Of a stretch of 64,000 nt of DNA, positions 54,690 through 64,000 are shown in pieces. The translations under genes were made by a program, and so were the position numbers. A model generated the notes under the pieces. That model had not been told where the DNA came from. It searched no databases and worked only from the letters and a program-made list of their open reading frames with translations. The stretch spans positions 220,410,537 through 220,474,536 of the forward strand of contig NC_134397.1 in assembly GCF_050003625.1 (NCBI RefSeq), in the 5' to 3' direction. Each line of letters opens with the position of its first letter. The stretch's first letter is position 1. Source of the stretch: Haematobia irritans. Lineage: Eukaryota; Arthropoda; Insecta; Diptera; Muscidae.

Positions 54690-54980
54690 CACACAAAAAA
54701 ATTTCCCGAAAATTTTTCCAATTAAAATTTTAATTGAGATTTAAAAAAATTCAATTAAAAATTCAATTGATTCAACAAATTTTTTAATTGAAACAAAAAT
54801 CAATCACAAAAATAATAATATCAATTAATTTTTTAATTGGATCAATTAACTTTTTAATTGACCTTCAATTAATTTTTTAATTGATGCTATCATTTCTGTG
54901 ATTGGAGACATTTCAATTAAAAATTAATTGGATCAATTAATTTCGTGATTGGACCAGAAATTTTTTTTTTTTGTGTGTAG
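54690..54980. mobile_element. AATTAATT-rich MITE with TACACACAAAAAAATTTC ends
   Basis: Imperfect inverted ends enclose many AATTAATTTTTTAATTGA-like words. Related debris lies at 6060-6130, 12080-12170, 13697-13850 and 15120-15690. Confidence 0.55.
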
Positions 54981-55009
54981 ACGTTTTGATGCATCATGTT
55001 CAATGGCGT

Positions 55010-55085
55010 TTGTGGCTGAGTGTGCTAAGGGATTTTGTTATGGTGCCAACAGACCCAGATTCAACCCCCGGTGGAAGCGACGAAG
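55010..55085 (+). repeat. tRNA-like (Leu/Ser-type) SINE head
   Basis: A-box-like TGGCTGAGTGTGCTAAGG and B-box-like AGATTCAACCC at tRNA-like spacing. No intact acceptor stem. It probably derives from a class II tRNA. Confidence 0.4.
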
Positions 55086-55598
55086 TTTTTCAATTTGTAA
55101 AAATTAGATAATAAGCAAATAAAAGTGTAACAAAAAATACTGATCAAAATAAAAAGTGAAATTGAAAAAAAAAAATTAGTATTTTTTTTAATTTCTTCAT
55201 CCAAATGAACTTCCAAGGCACAATTCCAAAAGCAATACAAAGGATCCAATAATGGAATACTTCCGTCCAATGACAAGCCCTTGTAAAATTTATAGAAAAT
55301 GATCCAAGTGTGCACTACTTCCGGATCACAAATTGGGGATCCAAACTACATTTTTGGAAGCTTTTTTTTGCTGGGGATCTTTAAGCACGTATATACGAAA
55401 ATCACTTGATAAAAAGCTTAACTCTAAACCTGATTTAATGTACTGACAAGATTTCGAAAATTCACCACATCCTGAAATTTCTGGAAATTCCCGACCAATT
55501 CCCCAACTCAAAAATTTCGTCTCCATCCAAGAAAAAATATCCCCGATTTTGGGGAAAAATCAGCAATATTGGCAACACTTGCATACAACTTAAATAAT

Positions 55599-55698
55599 NN
55601 NNNNNNNNNNNNNNNNNNNNNNNNNNNNNNNNNNNNNNNNNNNNNNNNNNNNNNNNNNNNNNNNNNNNNNNNNNNNNNNNNNNNNNNNNNNNNNNNNN
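55599..55698. other. Assembly gap, 100 N
   Basis: Exactly 100 unknown bases, a conventional placeholder for a gap of unknown size. Sequence order across it rests on scaffolding. Confidence 0.99.
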
Positions 55699-55925
55699 AC
55701 AGTGGGACAAAATTCCAAACAAGTCCAAAAAAATGTATACTCTCCTCCGGAAAGAAATTTTTGTCAAACAAACGAAACATAAAATTAAAAAACACTGAAT
55801 TTTTGGCAATCTTTGCAACGATCTCTAATCTTTTTTTTATTTTTTGAGGCAAAAGAAAACTGGTTGTCTAAAAATGCGTTTCTCTGTAACCACAACAAAG
55901 TTTTCGTATGTTAAGTAATGCACTG

Positions 55926-56132
<207 letters not shown>

Positions 56133-56445
56133 AATAAAGTTAATAAGAATTTAATAAACAAAATTATTTTAATAAAATAAATATTTTAATAATTTTTAAA
56201 AATGCCCAATGATTTTGAATGCAATTTTGAGATTTTCAGTTTGGTTTTTCAACTAAAATTAAGTAATTTTTCAAAAACAACAACAATGATTAAATTTCTT
56301 ACAAGTTTTCATTTAAAATAGCATTTCCGTAAATTCACAGTTTTTGGTTGCCAAATGAGTCATGCACACAAAGTTTTAATTGTTTACCAATTAAAATCTC
56401 ACATCATGATCGGATGTTTTTAATCCTATCGCGCACTATAAAATT

Positions 56446-57420
56446 TTTATACCCTAAACCACATAGTGGTCAGGGTATAATAAGTTTGATCGGCTAAAAA
56501 ATGTGACTACCAGAAATATTGATTTTAGACCCCATAAAATAAATACTGATCGACTCAGAATCACCTCCTGAGTCGATCTAGCGCTTGGTGTTCGTCCGTC
56601 CGTCTGTCCACGTATTTGTTGTTCACAGGATTCCGGTTGCAATTATTAGCCGATTTTGATGAAATTTCGTATAGGGAGTTTTTTGGGCACAAGGATGAAC
56701 GCTATTGAATTTGGAAGAAATCTGATCAAATTTCGATATAGCTCCCATATATATGTATCGCCCGATTTCGACAAATGGGGTCACAGTGCACTTTTTTACT
56801 AACCGATCGTCGTCAAATTTAGCACAAAATAATCTTCTGCATCACCCTTTAAATCTGCAAAATTTCATCGGAATCGGTTCAAATTTATATATAGCTCCCA
56901 TATATATGTATCGCCCGATTTTGCCAAATTAGGTCAAAAAACCCTTATTTATCAATCGATCTTACTCAAAGTTGGATAAATGTAATCTTCTATAGCACTA
57001 ACTATATGTGCAAAAAATCATCGAAATCGGTTAAGATTTAGCTATAGCTCCCATATATATGTACCGCCCGAGTTTTCTAAATTTGGCCATAAAACCCTTA
57101 TTTATCAACCGATCTTACTCAAAGTTGGCGAAATGTAATTTTCTATAACACTAACTATATGTGCAAAATATCATCGAAATCGGTTCAGATTGAGATGTAG
57201 CTCCCATATATATGTATAGCCCATTTCATAACTGATCTTACTCAAATTTTGCACAAGGTAACCTCTTGTGGTATTAATCGAACCCGTAAAACATTATGCA
57301 AATTGGTTCAGATTTACATATAGCTTCCATATATATGCGTCGCTCGATTTTCCCAAATTTTACCATAATACTTTTATTTATTAACCAATGTTACTCAAAT
57401 TTCAAATTTTGATGACTAGT
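56446..57420 (+). repeat. Family B element, copy 2
   Basis: It begins TATACCCTAAACCACATAGT, then GTCCGTCCGTCTGTCC, then five or more units with AGCTCCCATATATATG (the reverse of the ATATGGGAGCT core). Homology fades near 57420. Confidence 0.78.
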
Positions 57421-57839
57421 CGATCGTATTTATAAGTACTTGGAGCTCTTACATAAGAATTTTGCTCGATTTTTACTAATTTGGATTTATTACAGACACT
57501 AATTGAACGATTTTCTCTTTTTTAATAATGGCCTCAATATTAGTGGCATACTAACTCCGTGGGTGCAATATCAACACAGCCAGTGTTGCTAGAAGTAGGG
57601 GAAATTCCCTATATGTAGGTTTTTTTCTAATATTTAGCGTCTTGTAGGGACGCAGGGCCACAATGTAGGGAAATTGTCACTCAAAACAATTTGTAATAAT
57701 TTTTACATTTTGGTGGCTCTAGAGGAGGAAATTAGAAGCCGACAAGGCTTGATCTTTAATAATGTGTGGTAACAACAGTTACCACTCCTGCCAAAAAAAT
57801 GTAACAACATTTGAAGATTACCACAAATCTACCAAACAA
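57421..57839. other. Non-coding spacer
   Basis: AT-rich. I see no gene or recognisable repeat beyond short scraps. Confidence 0.4.
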
Positions 57840-58110
57840 ATATTTCAATAGACATTTTTTCAAAATTTATACCTGTAGAAAATTTTGTCAACATTGTATT
57901 TCTATAGAAATTTTTTTTCAAAATATTATTTCTATAAAAAATTTTTTCATAATGTTATTTCTGTGGATTTTTTTTTCAAAATTTTATTTTTATAGAACTT
58001 ATTATCAAAATTTTATTTCTATGGAAAATTTTCTCAAAAAAATTTTTTATAAAAACTTTTTCCAAAATGTTATTTCTATAGAGATTTAACACAAAAAAAA
58101 ATACTATTTT
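57840..58110. repeat. 29-bp AT-rich minisatellite, diverged
   Basis: About nine degenerate units (TTTTATTTCTATGGAAAATT and similar). The 92-codon ORF here is composed of the repeat and is not a gene. Confidence 0.65.
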
Positions 58111-58214
58111 TGGTAGAATTCTACCAACTGTGGCAACCGTGGTGGTAATACATATTTATTTTCGAGGTTATATACGTTGCATTTTCATGTTTTAAGATAA
58201 TAAAGTACTTACGG

Positions 58215-58426
58215 CCATTTTCATGTAGCTCCGTTAGGCTTTAACTGCCAGTTAACAGAAAGTAAATTGCAAATATTTTCTCTCCGATTAACTTTAACTG
58301 AAAAATTTTCGTCAGTTAAGTTCCTAACTGGCTTATGGAATATAAAGGCAAGATGACAGCTTCGTCTATAATACGGTTTAAAAGTTGGTTAGTTAACGGA
58401 ACACTAACGGAGCTTTATGAAAATGG
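58215..58426. mobile_element. Short MITE with CCATTTTCAT ends
   Basis: The left end CCATTTTCATGTAGCTCCG and right end (reverse) CCATTTTCATAAAGCTCCG are inverted and differ by three bases over 19. TTAACTG-type words repeat inside. No clear target duplication. Confidence 0.55.
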
Positions 58427-58699
58427 GGGTTAGAACCATTTTTGTTTTGTAAAATTTATTTAAATTTAACGAAAATATTGAAGGAAAATTGTTTGGGAAT
58501 GTATGGAAAAGTAGGGAACTTTTTTTGTCATTGTAGGATAAACCGAACATTTTCCCTTGCAACACAGACTATGAGCTATAGTCAGATTGAGACAAAGTAC
58601 CCATAAACATGTACCCCGCAATTTTCTTAAATATGTAACTGCGGTTTATCTCCCAGACCAATATCAGTGTTACCCCACAAATGCTTATAATTACTAATT

Positions 58700-58765
58700 C
58701 AGTAAGGGTGGTTTAGAGTTTGATATAGTCGGCCCCGCCCGACTTTCTACTTTACTTACTTGTTT
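58700..58765 (-). repeat. E module fragment
   Basis: The GTCGGCCCCGCCCGAC dyad and the flanking CTTTACTTACTTGTTT match the reverse of the family C head. Confidence 0.6.
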
Positions 58766-59012
58766 ATTGTTAAATTAGCAACGTCTGTTCTCAGTTTTGA
58801 CACCACCTTTGGGTCGATGCGCTTGTTTAGGTTATTTCTACGTATATAGTACCAAAATGGTAATTTCCCTAAAATTCCACAAAAAAAACTCCATCATCAT
58901 TAAAAACAAAAAACATAAATATGTATATTTAATTTTTATTTTAGCCTTATACACATATTCCAACTACCCCTACAAATTTAATTATAGTTAAGTAAAAAAC
59001 AACCATTACACT

Positions 59013-59648
59013 TTATTTGCTTTTAAGAAAATTCTTAAATTCTTCAACGCCTTCCCAATTTTCGGCAGCACCTGGAGCTGAATTTTTCAGACCATCATAC
59101 CACTTGGCCACATGCTCATATTTACTGAAATCTAATTCCGCCACTTCCATTGTGGTCATCGAAGCCAAAATCGATAAATCAGCCAAAGTCAATGAATCCC
59201 CGGCAACATATTTGGATTCCGATAAAAATGTATTCAAAAATTGCAATGCAGTTTGTAATTTTTCAAAACCTTCCATATCCTTGGATTTATTGTGGAAAGC
59301 ATAAGGATAAAAATATTCTGCAAAGCTTTTATATAAAGTACCCATATCGAAATAGAGACGTTGATTGATTACAGCACGTTTCCTGGGGCAATTGGGATAT
59401 AAAGGATCATTAGGTTTACCGTATTTTTCAACCAAATAGACCATTATTGCTCGAGATTCCCACAAGGTTAGATCTCCATCGACGAAAGTTGGGACAGTGT
59501 GTTGAGGATTCATTTTAAGGAATTCAGGTTTCATGTGCTCACCCTTGAAGAGGTTTATATATTTTTTATTGAGAGCCACACCCAAAGCCTTGGCGGTCAT
59601 TATAACCGCACGCGAGGGAGCTGACAGGGGCATATAGTACAAATCCAT
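59013..59648 (-). CDS. GstD: Delta-class glutathione S-transferase, gene 5
   Basis: 211 residues. Ser9 is present in LSAPSRAV; the Cys12 seen in its four paralogues is Ser here. His38, His50-Thr-Val-Pro53 and Glu64-Ser65-Arg66 are kept, and the C-terminal domain has [10 protein letters not shown]. The region after the active site ([14 protein letters not shown]) differs from the PADPEL segment of genes 3 and 4. The frame is open 30 codons further upstream, but those codons lie in a pyrimidine-rich intron whose acceptor (TTCTCATTCCAAAACAG, minus strand) ends 4 nt before the ATG. I therefore start at MDLYY. Confidence 0.95.
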   Translation of the reverse strand: MDLYYMPLSAPSRAVIMTAKALGVALNKKYINLFKGEHMKPEFLKMNPQHTVPTFVDGDLTLWESRAIMVYLVEKYGKPNDPLYPNCPRKRAVINQRLYFDMGTLYKSFAEYFYPYAFHNKSKDMEGFEKLQTALQFLNTFLSESKYVAGDSLTLADLSILASMTTMEVAELDFSKYEHVAKWYDGLKNSAPGAAENWEGVEEFKNFLKSK

Positions 59649-59913
59649 GATTCTGTTTTGGAATGAGAAAAAAAAAAAAATAAAAAACAAATTATTTCGT
59701 TGGCAATCATTTGGTTTGTATGGAAAAATAAAATTCAAAGTGTCGAGGAGACAGTTTTCTCTGATTTTGTGAAAAAAAAAATTGACTTGATATGATAGAC
59801 GACGGACAGAAAATTAAGGACATATTTCTAAAGAAATTCAATGATCTTTATATTAACATTTTATTTCAAAAAATTAAAAAAAACAATAAAAAATATGCTC
59901 TTACTCACACTGA

Positions 59914-60164
59914 AACAAGTAAAGAAAGTCTAAAGTCGGGCGGGGCCGACTATATTATACCCTGCACCACTTTGTAGATCTAAATTTTCGATACCATATC
60001 ACATCCGTCAAATGTGTTGGGACCAATATATAAAAGTTTGTCCCAAATACATACATTTAAATATCACTCGATCTGGACAGTATTTGATAGACTTCTACAA
60101 AATCTATAGACTCAAAATTTAAGTCGGCTAATGCACTAGGGTGGAACACAATGTTAGTAAAAAA
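59914..60164 (+). repeat. E module, copy 4, cut by family D
   Basis: Same module as 2469-2719, ending at the same point (AGTAAAAAAC). Family D follows directly. It starts about 265 bp upstream of the ATG of GST gene 5. Confidence 0.75.
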
Positions 60165-61431
60165 CAAGTATATACAGCACTAAGTTCGGCCGGGCCGAAT
60201 CTTAAATACCCACCACCATGAACCAAATATTAGGGTTTCCTTTGAAATTTCAGGAGGGATTGAGGACTTGAGGACACTTCCCGAAGATAAATTTAAAGAT
60301 TTCACCTATGAGGACTATATCAGATTCTGGATTTATAAGAACCATTTTTGTTTGAGTTTTAGAGGAATCATTAACATCTCTTGTAAGTGTGCAAGAAAAT
60401 TATAAAATAACGTCTTGCTTTGAAATCTTAAATCTGTAGATTTTCAACCGAGAAGTATCTGAAATCTGAAAATTTTACATTGAGTTTCAAGCAATTTTCA
60501 TGATCAGTGCGCCTTCTATACCCTCAAGAAATGAAGTCGGTCTATATGGAGGCATTACCAAAAGGACCGATATAAACTTAATCCGATACACGTTTTTGGG
60601 AGCCTAAAATAATATTTACAATTTCAGGCAAATCGCATAAAAACTACGGATTCTAGAAACCCAAGAAGTAAAATCGGGATATCGGTCTATATGGGGGCTA
60701 TACCAAAGCATGGACCGATACTCACCATTTTTGGCACACCCCTTTATGGTTCTCAAATACCTATAAATTTCCAATTTCAGACAAATTGTATTTAAACTAC
60801 GGATTCTATAAGCCCAAGACCCCAAATCGGGAGGTCGTTTTATATGGGGACCACACCAAAACATGGACCGATACTCACAATTTTTGGCACACGTATTTGT
60901 GGTCCTACAATATCTCTAGATTTCCAATTTCAGGTAAATTGAATAAAAACTGCGGTTTCTATAAGCCCAAGAAGTAAAATCGGGAGATCGGTCTATATGG
61001 GGGCTATACCAAAATATGGACCGATACTCACCATTTTCGGCACACCTCTTTATGGTCCTAAAATACCTCTAGATTTCCAATTTCAGGTAAATTGAATAAA
61101 AACTGCGGTTTCTATAAGCCCACGAAGTAAAATCGGGAGATCGATCTATATGGGGGCTATACCAAAACATGGACCGATACTCACCATTTTTGGCACACCC
61201 CTTTATGGTCATAAAATACCTCTACATTTCTAATTTCAAGCATATTGGATAAAAACTACGATTTCTATAAGCCCAAGACCCCAAATCGGGAGGTCGGTTT
61301 ACATGGGGACTATATCAAAACCTGGACCGATATAGCCCATCTTCGAACTTGACCTGCCCGCAGACAAACGACGAGTTTGTGCAAAATTTCAGCGCGATTG
61401 CTTCATTATTGAAGACTGTAGCGTGATTACA

Positions 61432-61465
<34 letters not shown>

Positions 61466-61616
61466 GGACAGACGGACATCGTTATATCGTCTTAGAATTT
61501 CTCCCTGATCAAGAATATATATACTTTATATAGTCGGAAATCGATATTTCGATGCGTTACAAACGGAATGACAAACTTATTATACCCCCGTCACCATTCT
61601 ATGGTGGTGGGTATAA
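60165..61616 (+). repeat. Family D element, complete copy
   Basis: The head AAGTATATACAGCACTAAG and TTCGGCCGGGCCGAA dyad are followed by an array whose AAATCGGG position falls at 60675, 60828, 60981, 61134 and 61287 (all 153-bp steps), an (ACAG)n run (61431-61478), TTACAAACGGAATGACAAAC and the TGGTGGGTATAAC tail. This is the best reference copy of the family. Confidence 0.85.
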
Positions 61617-62800
61617 CAAGTAAGGAAAGTCTAAAGTCGGGCGGGGCCGACTATATTATACCCTCCACCACTTTGTAGATCTACATTTTCGATACCATAT
61701 CACATCCGTCAAATGTGTTGGGGGCTATATAAAAAGGTTTGTCCCAAATACATACAATTAAATATCACTCGATTTGGACAGAATTTGATAGACTTTTACA
61801 AAATCGATAGACTCGAAAAGTCGGCTAATGCACTAGGGTGGAACACAATGTTAGTAAAAAAATATGCGAAACGTTTAAATCTGAAGCAGTTTTGAGGAAA
61901 CTTATATGTGATTTAACGCTCAATATATATGCATTAGAAGTTTAGGAAAATTAGAGTCATTTTTACAACTTTTCGACTAAGCAGTGGCGATTTTACAAGG
62001 AAAATGTTGATATTTTGAACATTTTTGTCGAAATCAGAAAAACATATATATGGGAGCTATATCTAAATCTGAACCGATTTCAACCAAATTTGGCACGCAT
62101 AGCAACAATGCTAATTCTACAACCTGTGCAAAATTTCAACTAAATCGGGGTTAAAAATCGGCCTCTGTGGTCATATGAGTGTAAATCGGGCGAAAGCTAT
62201 ATATGGGAGCTATATCTAAATCTGAACCGATTTCAACCAAATTTGGAACGCATAGCTACAATGCTAATTCTACTCCCTGTGCAAAATTTCAACCAAATTG
62301 GGGTAAAACTCTGGCTTCTGGGACCGTATTAGTCCATATCGGGCGAAAGATATATATAGGAGCTATATCTAAATCTGAACCGATTTCAATAAAATTTGGC
62401 ATACTTGACTATAGTGGTTATTGTTCTTCTTGTGCAAAATTTTAAGCAAATTAGGGTAAAACTCTGGCTTCTGACGCCATATAAGTCCATATCGGGCGAA
62501 ATATATATATGGGAGCTATATCTAAATCTGAACCGATTTCTTCCAAAATCAATAGAGATCTATTCTGAGCAAAAACACATACTTGTGCCAAATTTGAAGT
62601 CGATTGGACTAAAACTGCGACCTAGACTTTGATTACAAAAATGTGTTCACGGACAGACGGACATCGCTATATCGACTCAAGAGCCCACCCTGAGCATTTT
62701 TGCCAAAGACACCATGTGTCTATCTCGTCTCCTTCTGGGTGTTGCAAACATATGCACTAACTTATAATACCCTGTTCCACATTGTGGAGCAGGGTATAAA
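61617..62800 (+). repeat. Family C element, complete copy with E head
   Basis: E head (61617-61860), linker to 62040, then units with ATATATGGGAGCTATATCTA, GGACAGACGGACATCG, the conserved CACCATGTGTCTATCTCGTC segment and the CCCTGTTCCAC...GTGGAGCAGGGTATAAAAA tail. It is about 1.18 kb. It confirms that the E module and family C array are one element. Confidence 0.82.
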
Positions 62801-63103
62801 AATAGTGAACTCACCAGGAAAGATTAATTTTAGAAAATTTTTAATATTTTTAGAAAATTTAAACTAAACAGTAATACAAACGCTGGCATCACGCCGATAT
62901 CACAAAAATAAGTAAATATTTTTCGACAAATTCAAGAAAATTTTTGGACATGATTAAGTTTTTTCACTTGTTAAAGAAAATTTTGTAGTTTGAAGGAAAA
63001 ACTGGTGTTCAAAATTGCAAGAATGTCTTTAGTGACATACGAAGTTCATGATGAACGCATTTCTAGTAAAATTTATGAGAAATAAGAATTTTGTAAATAT
63101 TTG
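62801..63103. other. AT-rich spacer
   Basis: No gene or recognisable element. Confidence 0.4.
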
Positions 63104-64000
63104 TACCCTCCACCATAGGATGGGGGTATATTAACTTTGTCATTCCGTTTGTAACACATCGAAATATTGCTCTAAGACCCCATAAAGTATATATATTCTG
63201 GGTCGTGGTGAACTTCTGAGTCGATCTAAGCATGTCCGTCCGTCAGTCCGTCTGTTGAAATCACGCTAACTTCCGAAAGAAACAAGCTATCGACTTGAAA
63301 CTTGGCACAAGTAGTTGTTATTGATGTAGTTCGGATGGTATTGCAAATGGGCCATATCGGTCCACTTTTACGTATAGCCCCCCATATAAACGGACCCCCA
63401 AATTTGGCTTGCGATTGCTCTAAGAGAAGCAAATTTCATCCGATCCGGCTGAAGTTTGGTACATTGTGTTAGTATATGGTCTCTAACAACCATGCAAAAA
63501 TTGGTCCATATCGGTCCACTTCCACTCCCACTCCCATATAAACGGACCCCCAAATTTGGCTTGCGATTGCTACATGGTGTTAGTATATGGTCTCTAACAA
63601 CCATGCAAAAATTGGTTCATATCGGTCCATAATTACATATAGCCCCCATATAAACCGATCCTCCGATTTGGTTTGCGGAGCCTCTAAGAGAACCAAGTTT
63701 CATCCGATCCGGCTGCAATTTGGTACGTGGTGTTAGTATATTGCATCTAACAACCATTCCAAAATTGGTCCATATCGATCCATAATTATATATAGCCCTC
63801 ATATAAGCCGATCCCCAGATTTGACCTCCGGAGCCTCTTGGAGGAGCAAAATTCATCCGATCCGGGTGAAATTTGGAACAGGGTGTTAGAATGTGGTCTC
63901 TAACAAACACGCAAGAATTGCTCCATATCGGTTCATAATTATATATAGCCCCCTATATAAACCGATCCCCAGATTTGATCTCCGGAGCCTCTTGGAGGAG
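63104..64000 (-). repeat. Family A element, copy 6, running off the window
   Basis: Reverse orientation: tail TACCCTCCACCATAGGATG, GTCCGTCCGTCAGTCCG, then units. A short CCACTCCCACTCCC expansion lies at about 63519-63535, near a partial duplication of a unit. It continues past 64000. Confidence 0.82.

Larger units (their letters stand above)
54113..55376. mobile_element. MITE with CCCCAGC ends, relative of GCCCAGC family
   Basis: CCCCAGCGAAAAAAAAATTGG at left and TTTTTTTTGCTGGGG at right. The right interior (TGCACTACTTCCGGATC, TGACAAGCCC) matches the smaller GCCCAGC MITEs. It encloses another MITE at about 54690-54980 and three tRNA-like B-box segments. Ends and interior are diverged. Confidence 0.5.

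Noticed and set aside
59649..59738. 30-residue N-terminal extension on GST gene 5
   Set aside because: Same reason: translation of a T-rich intron end.
63368..63910. ORFs in the right-hand repeat
   Set aside because: Family A units in reverse; sequence is translated repeat, not a gene.

Overview
The window is nuclear DNA of a higher fly, most likely a muscid (Haematobia, Stomoxys or Musca type). It is strongly AT-rich. Its only recognisable host genes are five delta-class glutathione S-transferases (GSTs). Nearly everything else is transposable elements and their tandem repeats. One mariner relic has the ends and coding layout of Himar1, a family first described from the horn fly. The species call is inference.

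Host genes. The five single-coding-exon GSTs lie on the minus strand at 5312-5956, 10921-11550, 23668-24300, 46414-47040 and 59013-59648. All keep Ser9 and the glutathione-site His50 and Glu64-Ser65-Arg66. In each, a pyrimidine-rich AG splice acceptor lies 2-25 nt before the ATG, so the family appears to share an intron in the 5' untranslated region. For the second gene a full model is visible: TATA box, short leader exon, 66-bp intron, CDS. The cluster has been stretched to about 54 kb by insertions, some within 100 bp of an acceptor.

Mobile elements, left to right: a 680-bp hAT-like element (464-1143); a Helitron-like unit carrying an intact ORF of eight 23-residue repeats (6745-8875); a tRNA-derived SINE (9080-9395); a full-length BEL/Pao LTR retrotransposon with apparently identical 457-bp LTRs and one 1759-codon polyprotein (16722-23025); a broken Himar1-like mariner (25379-27723) interrupted by a hAT-like element; a second copy of that hAT-like element (28238-30972) holding a 2-kb Helitron; a four-level nest at 34402-41404 (tandem-repeat element, then a DD37E Tc1/mariner element, then a GC-rich-ended hAT element, then an intact DD41D mariner and others); a complete Transib element (42524-45263) whose RAG1-like transposase keeps all three catalytic acidic residues but is split by two frameshifts; an internally deleted DD41D mariner (50106-51075); and a hAT-type MITE inserted into another member of its own family (52236-53188).

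Repeats. Four sequence-divergent families (called A, B, C and D here) fill much of the rest. Each has a GTCC/GTCT microsatellite near one end, a GGGTATAA-type tail, and a tandem array built around an ATATGGG(A/G)GCTATA core. Wherever I measured it, the period is 153 bp (51 codons), with one 152 and one 142. This resembles the mini-me / DINE-1 / Helentron group of non-autonomous dipteran elements. The long ORFs inside these arrays follow from the period being a multiple of three and are not genes. A 29-bp AT-rich minisatellite is scattered in at least five places. There is a 100-N assembly gap at 55599-55698 followed by a (TA)n run.
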